Shown: piece after piece, positions 5,214 through 7,307 of the stretch
Numbering within the stretch: position 1 is the stretch's first letter
Layout of the letters: each line of letters starts with the position of its first letter
Source: CAYNWH01 sp964400885
GTDB lineage: Bacteria; Patescibacteriota; Patescibacteriia; CAIXNZ01
Direction: 5' to 3'
NCBI GenBank assembly: GCA_964400885.1
Contig: CAYNWH010000025.1
Span: 1-7,307 of the forward strand
Length of the DNA: 7,307 bases
Translations under genes and position numbers: made by a program
Notes under the pieces: model-generated
What the model was told of the DNA's origin: nothing
The model's input: the letters and a program-made list of their open reading frames with translations, nothing else
The model's database searches: none

Positions 5214-6956
5214 TTATTGCGTTTTGGTATAAGTAATTACTTCTTGGCCTTCATTTAAGCCAGATACAATTTCAATGCCGTCATCACCTTTTAAGCCGGA
5301 CTGCACATTAACTTGTTCGGGCTGGCCATTTTTTAAAACCTCTACATAGGTTTGGCCAGCTAAAGTTTCCTTGACTGCTCTAGTCGGCACAAAAAGCGCA
5401 TCCATTATTTCTGCTGTAATAATATCGATATTAGCAGTCATGCCGCTTTTAATTTCTTTATCTGTCTTATCCAAAGTCACTGTCACTTTATAATAAACCA
5501 CGTCCTGAATCACTGTTTCCGCAATATCAATGGCCACAACTTCGCCTGTGAATTTAACTTCATCGCCATAAGCATCCAAAGTAATTTCAGCTTTATCGCC
5601 AATTTTAAGCTTAATAATATCTGACTCTGGCACATCAACTTTGATTTCAAAATCGCCCTGGCCCAGCATGGAAATAACTGGCTTAGCTGCTGAAGAACTG
5701 CCAGTAACACCAAAACCAATCTGTTCACCAACATCATAATTAACAAAAGTGATTAATCCATCAGTCGGAGCACGAATAATATAATCATCTAAATTAGTCA
5801 GGGCTAAATCCAAACCAGCTTTGGCCTGATTGACCTGCGCCTGATAATAAGCAATGTCAACCGGCCGTGGCATTGCTTTTTTAAGGTCAAGCTGAGCCTT
5901 AGCCAGATTATAAGCGCCTAAAGCGCTGTCTACAGAAGATTGCGAATTAGAAATATTTAAGTCTTTATTATTCAAAGCTGTATTTAAACTGATTTGCGTA
6001 TTTTTAAATGTTTGATTATTTGTCTGAACGGAATTAATTGAGGTAGTAGTATTACTTTGCTCAGTCCTCACATTAGTTTTATAATTAGCTAAATCCAAAT
6101 CATTAAAATCATAGTTAGTTAAAGAAGCACTCAAAGCTAAAAAAGTATTGTCTAAAGCCAAATTTATAGTATTTAAGGCAGTCAAATTATCATTAACTGC
6201 CTGGGCAATATCACTATCAGTCAAAGATTGCTTGGCTTGGGCCAATGACATATTAGCCACTTTCACTTTAATTTCCGTTTCTTCTTTGTAATTTAAAGCA
6301 TTATCTTTGTACTGATAATTTTCCACACTAAAAATGGGCTGTAAATTAACATTATCAAAAATAACCTCAATAACATCCAGAGAATGGTTAACAGAAATCA
6401 GACTATTATCCAAAGCTGTCATTAAATTATCTCTGGCATTATCAACTGCCTGCTCATAAGTCTTGATATCCGAATCAAGTTTACTTAAAAGTACGTCATT
6501 ATCACGTTTAGCATTCTCATAAGCTATTTGCGCATTATTGACCTGTTCTTCACTGACTTTAATATCCTGCTCACTGGCACCGGCTAATAATTTATTCAAA
6601 TTCGCCTGGGCAATATCCAAATTGGCCTGAGCTTGCCTGGCCTGAATTTCTACTGGCCCCGCATCAAGCCTGGCCAAAATATCTCTGGCTTTAACTTCAT
6701 CGCCTTCTTTAACATTAATTTGCGTAACACTGCCAGTACCCTTAAAATTTAAGTCAATTTCTGACTTAGCTGAGACTGTACCAGTTTCTGAAACAGTCTG
6801 CCTTAAATCGCCTTTTTGGACTTTTTCTGTCACATATTGAACCTTGGCACCACCCCTAGTAGTTAAATAAATAATTATTCCGATTACAACAATCAAAATA
6901 ACCCAAAAACTCTTCTTTTTGAGCAATTTTTTAAATAATTCTAGCATTTTTTTCAT
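5214..6956 (-). CDS. MacA/YknX-like membrane fusion protein (HlyD family) with an unusually long hairpin
   Basis: This is the extracytoplasmic adaptor of an ABC export system. A basic N-terminus (MKKMLELFKKLLKKK) precedes one membrane anchor (FWVILIVVIGIIIYL, 17-31). The first half of the lipoyl-like domain spans about 45-100 (GTGSVTQINVKEGDEVKARD). A long helical region follows to about 390, and the second lipoyl half is DDYIIRAPTDGLITFVNYDV (390-409). Beta-barrel and membrane-proximal domains complete it (FEIKVDVPESDIIKLKIGDK, 436-455; KSGMTANIDI, 503-512; LFVPTRAVKE, 521-530; GIEIVSGLNEGQEVI, 560-574). At 580 aa it is much longer than MacA or YknX, both near 370-380. The excess lies in an Asn/Ser/Thr-rich helical insert around 175-345. 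The ATG is 4 nt after the stop of the AbrB-like gene, without a Shine-Dalgarno site. Confidence 0.93.
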   Translation of the reverse strand: MKKMLELFKKLLKKKSFWVILIVVIGIIIYLTTRGGAKVQYVTEKVQKGDLRQTVSETGTVSAKSEIDLNFKGTGSVTQINVKEGDEVKARDILARLDAGPVEIQARQAQANLDIAQANLNKLLAGASEQDIKVSEEQVNNAQIAYENAKRDNDVLLSKLDSDIKTYEQAVDNARDNLMTALDNSLISVNHSLDVIEVIFDNVNLQPIFSVENYQYKDNALNYKEETEIKVKVANMSLAQAKQSLTDSDIAQAVNDNLTALNTINLALDNTFLALSASLTNYDFNDLDLANYKTNVRTEQSNTTTSINSVQTNNQTFKNTQISLNTALNNKDLNISNSQSSVDSALGAYNLAKAQLDLKKAMPRPVDIAYYQAQVNQAKAGLDLALTNLDDYIIRAPTDGLITFVNYDVGEQIGFGVTGSSSAAKPVISMLGQGDFEIKVDVPESDIIKLKIGDKAEITLDAYGDEVKFTGEVVAIDIAETVIQDVVYYKVTVTLDKTDKEIKSGMTANIDIITAEIMDALFVPTRAVKETLAGQTYVEVLKNGQPEQVNVQSGLKGDDGIEIVSGLNEGQEVITYTKTQ

Positions 6957-6960
6957 AATA

Positions 6961-7194
6961 TTAATGAATATTTTTTAAAGCTAATAATTTCTTAGTAAAC
7001 TTACCTATAAGTTTATCAAACTCCGCTGGTTTTATAAAGCTGACTATTGCTGAGTCTTGAGAAAAAACCAAAAATTTATCGCCCGATTTTATTTTCATCA
7101 GTTTTCTGATTTCTTTAGGGATAACAACTTGACCCCTTTCGCCTATTGTCGCCATGCCATAATTTTTTATTTCCGGTATTTTAAATTTTGCCAT
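6961..7194 (-). CDS. AbrB/SpoVT-type DNA-binding protein
   Basis: This is a small swapped-hairpin DNA-binding protein of 77 aa. The core TIGERGQVVIPKEIRKLMKI (residues 16-35) followed by KSGDKFLVF (36-44) is the classic AbrB/MazE-like fold. Such proteins act as transcription regulators or as antitoxins. No toxin gene is adjacent: the next gene, 4 nt downstream, is the transporter fusion protein. A regulator of the operon, probably including itself, is therefore the likelier role. M1 at 7194 is chosen as the longest frame; M14 (7155) is a possible alternative because the conserved core starts right after it. There is no good Shine-Dalgarno site. The C-terminus (IKPAEFDKLIGKFTKKLLAL, 54-73) looks helical and may help oligomerisation. 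Confidence 0.88.
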   Translation of the reverse strand: MAKFKIPEIKNYGMATIGERGQVVIPKEIRKLMKIKSGDKFLVFSQDSAIVSFIKPAEFDKLIGKFTKKLLALKNIH

Positions 7195-7203
7195 ATTAAA
7201 ATC

Positions 7204-7216
7204 TTTAATAATTAAA
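7204..7216. repeat. Small palindrome TTTAAT-A-ATTAAA before the AbrB-like gene
   Basis: A perfect 6-bp inverted repeat with a 1-bp centre lies 9-22 bp upstream of the ATG. It is pure A/T, so it could be chance, but it sits in the leader next to the larger inverted repeat. Confidence 0.35.
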
Positions 7217-7218
7217 AA

Positions 7219-7241
7219 TATGAAAAATCATATTTTTCATA
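7219..7241. promoter_or_regulatory. Perfect 10-3-10 inverted repeat, candidate operator
   Basis: TATGAAAAAT (7219-7228) and ATTTTTCATA (7232-7241) are perfect complements around CAT. The element covers the predicted transcription start and first 20 or so bases of the transporter mRNA. It is a good candidate binding site for the AbrB-like protein or another repressor. As RNA it would form a hairpin, but without a U-tract suited to termination. Confidence 0.6.
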
Positions 7242-7246
7242 CTTTC

Positions 7247-7275
7247 AGTTTATAACAATCAGTTCGAGCTGTCAA
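7247..7275 (-). promoter_or_regulatory. Promoter of the transporter operon
   Basis: On the minus strand a perfect -35 TTGACA (7270-7275) is followed by either TATAAA after 15 bp (7249-7254) or TAAACT after 17 bp (7247-7252). The start would fall near 7240-7242, at the edge of the 10-3-10 inverted repeat, leaving a leader of about 47 nt before the AbrB-like gene. Confidence 0.65.
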
Positions 7276-7307
7276 TAAGCCGGGGAACCTCTTTACTTGT
7301 ACCGCCA
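7259..7307 (-). CDS. Possible 3' end of a gene entering from the right edge
   Basis: One minus-strand frame is open from the window edge to a TGA at 7259-7261 and reads GGTSKEVPRLIDSSN. The stretch is richer in G+C than the DNA to its left, which fits coding sequence. It overlaps the -35 box of the transporter promoter. A second frame is also open, so this is a weak call with no assignable function. Confidence 0.2.
   Translation of the reverse strand, partial: GGTSKEVPRLIDSSN

Noticed and set aside
6961..7194. AbrB-like protein as the antitoxin of a toxin-antitoxin pair
   Set aside because: No PIN, MazF-like or other small toxin gene is adjacent in the window; the next gene is the transporter fusion protein, 4 nt away. 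A partner to the right of the window cannot be excluded but would lie beyond the promoter.

Overview
The window is AT-rich, compactly packed bacterial DNA that uses the standard code (TGA works as a stop in several genes). The short HrcA, the Lys/Asn/Ile-rich proteins, the tiny intergenic gaps in the transporter operon and the 100-N scaffold gap together suggest a metagenome-derived genome of the Patescibacteria (CPR) type. That placement is an inference from style; there is no marker gene here that proves it.

Layout, left to right. (1) 1-508: a small gene of unknown function on the + strand (129-443). It is a self-contained unit with its own promoter, a strong Shine-Dalgarno site and a very good intrinsic terminator, and it is clearly richer in G+C than its surroundings. 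(2) 521-1873: a minus-strand heat-shock unit, hrcA then grpE. hrcA has a near-consensus sigma-70 promoter whose -35 box lies inside a CIRCE operator, and its start codon lies almost at the predicted transcription start, so the mRNA is probably leaderless. A roughly 100-bp palindromic intergenic repeat (1024-1126) separates hrcA from grpE. dnaK and dnaJ do not follow. (3) 1880-2202: a second small unknown gene (1915-2145, minus), again with its own promoter, strong Shine-Dalgarno site and terminator. (4) 2282-7275: a minus-strand operon coding for an AbrB/SpoVT-type DNA-binding protein, a MacA/YknX-like membrane fusion protein, a MacB/LolD-type ATPase and two tandem MacB/FtsX-type permeases. 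The junction between the two permeases is hidden by a run of exactly 100 N, so the apparent single 733-residue protein is an artefact. (5) 7259-7307: right edge, possibly the tail of another minus-strand gene.

How the parts work together. HrcA bound to CIRCE should repress its own promoter and with it grpE; GrpE is the nucleotide-exchange factor for DnaK. The transporter operon reads as a YknXYZ/MacAB-like ABC efflux or envelope-stress system, probably controlled by the AbrB-like protein made from its first gene. A perfect 10-3-10 inverted repeat at the predicted transcription start is the best candidate operator. The genes with identifiable functions lack good Shine-Dalgarno sites, whereas the two unknown small genes have near-perfect ones. 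I see no CRISPR array, tRNA, rRNA, transposase or recognisable defence system. The most unusual elements are the CIRCE/leaderless hrcA arrangement, the shortened HrcA, the palindromic repeat, the operator-like repeat before the AbrB gene, and the two small unknown genes with complete expression signals.
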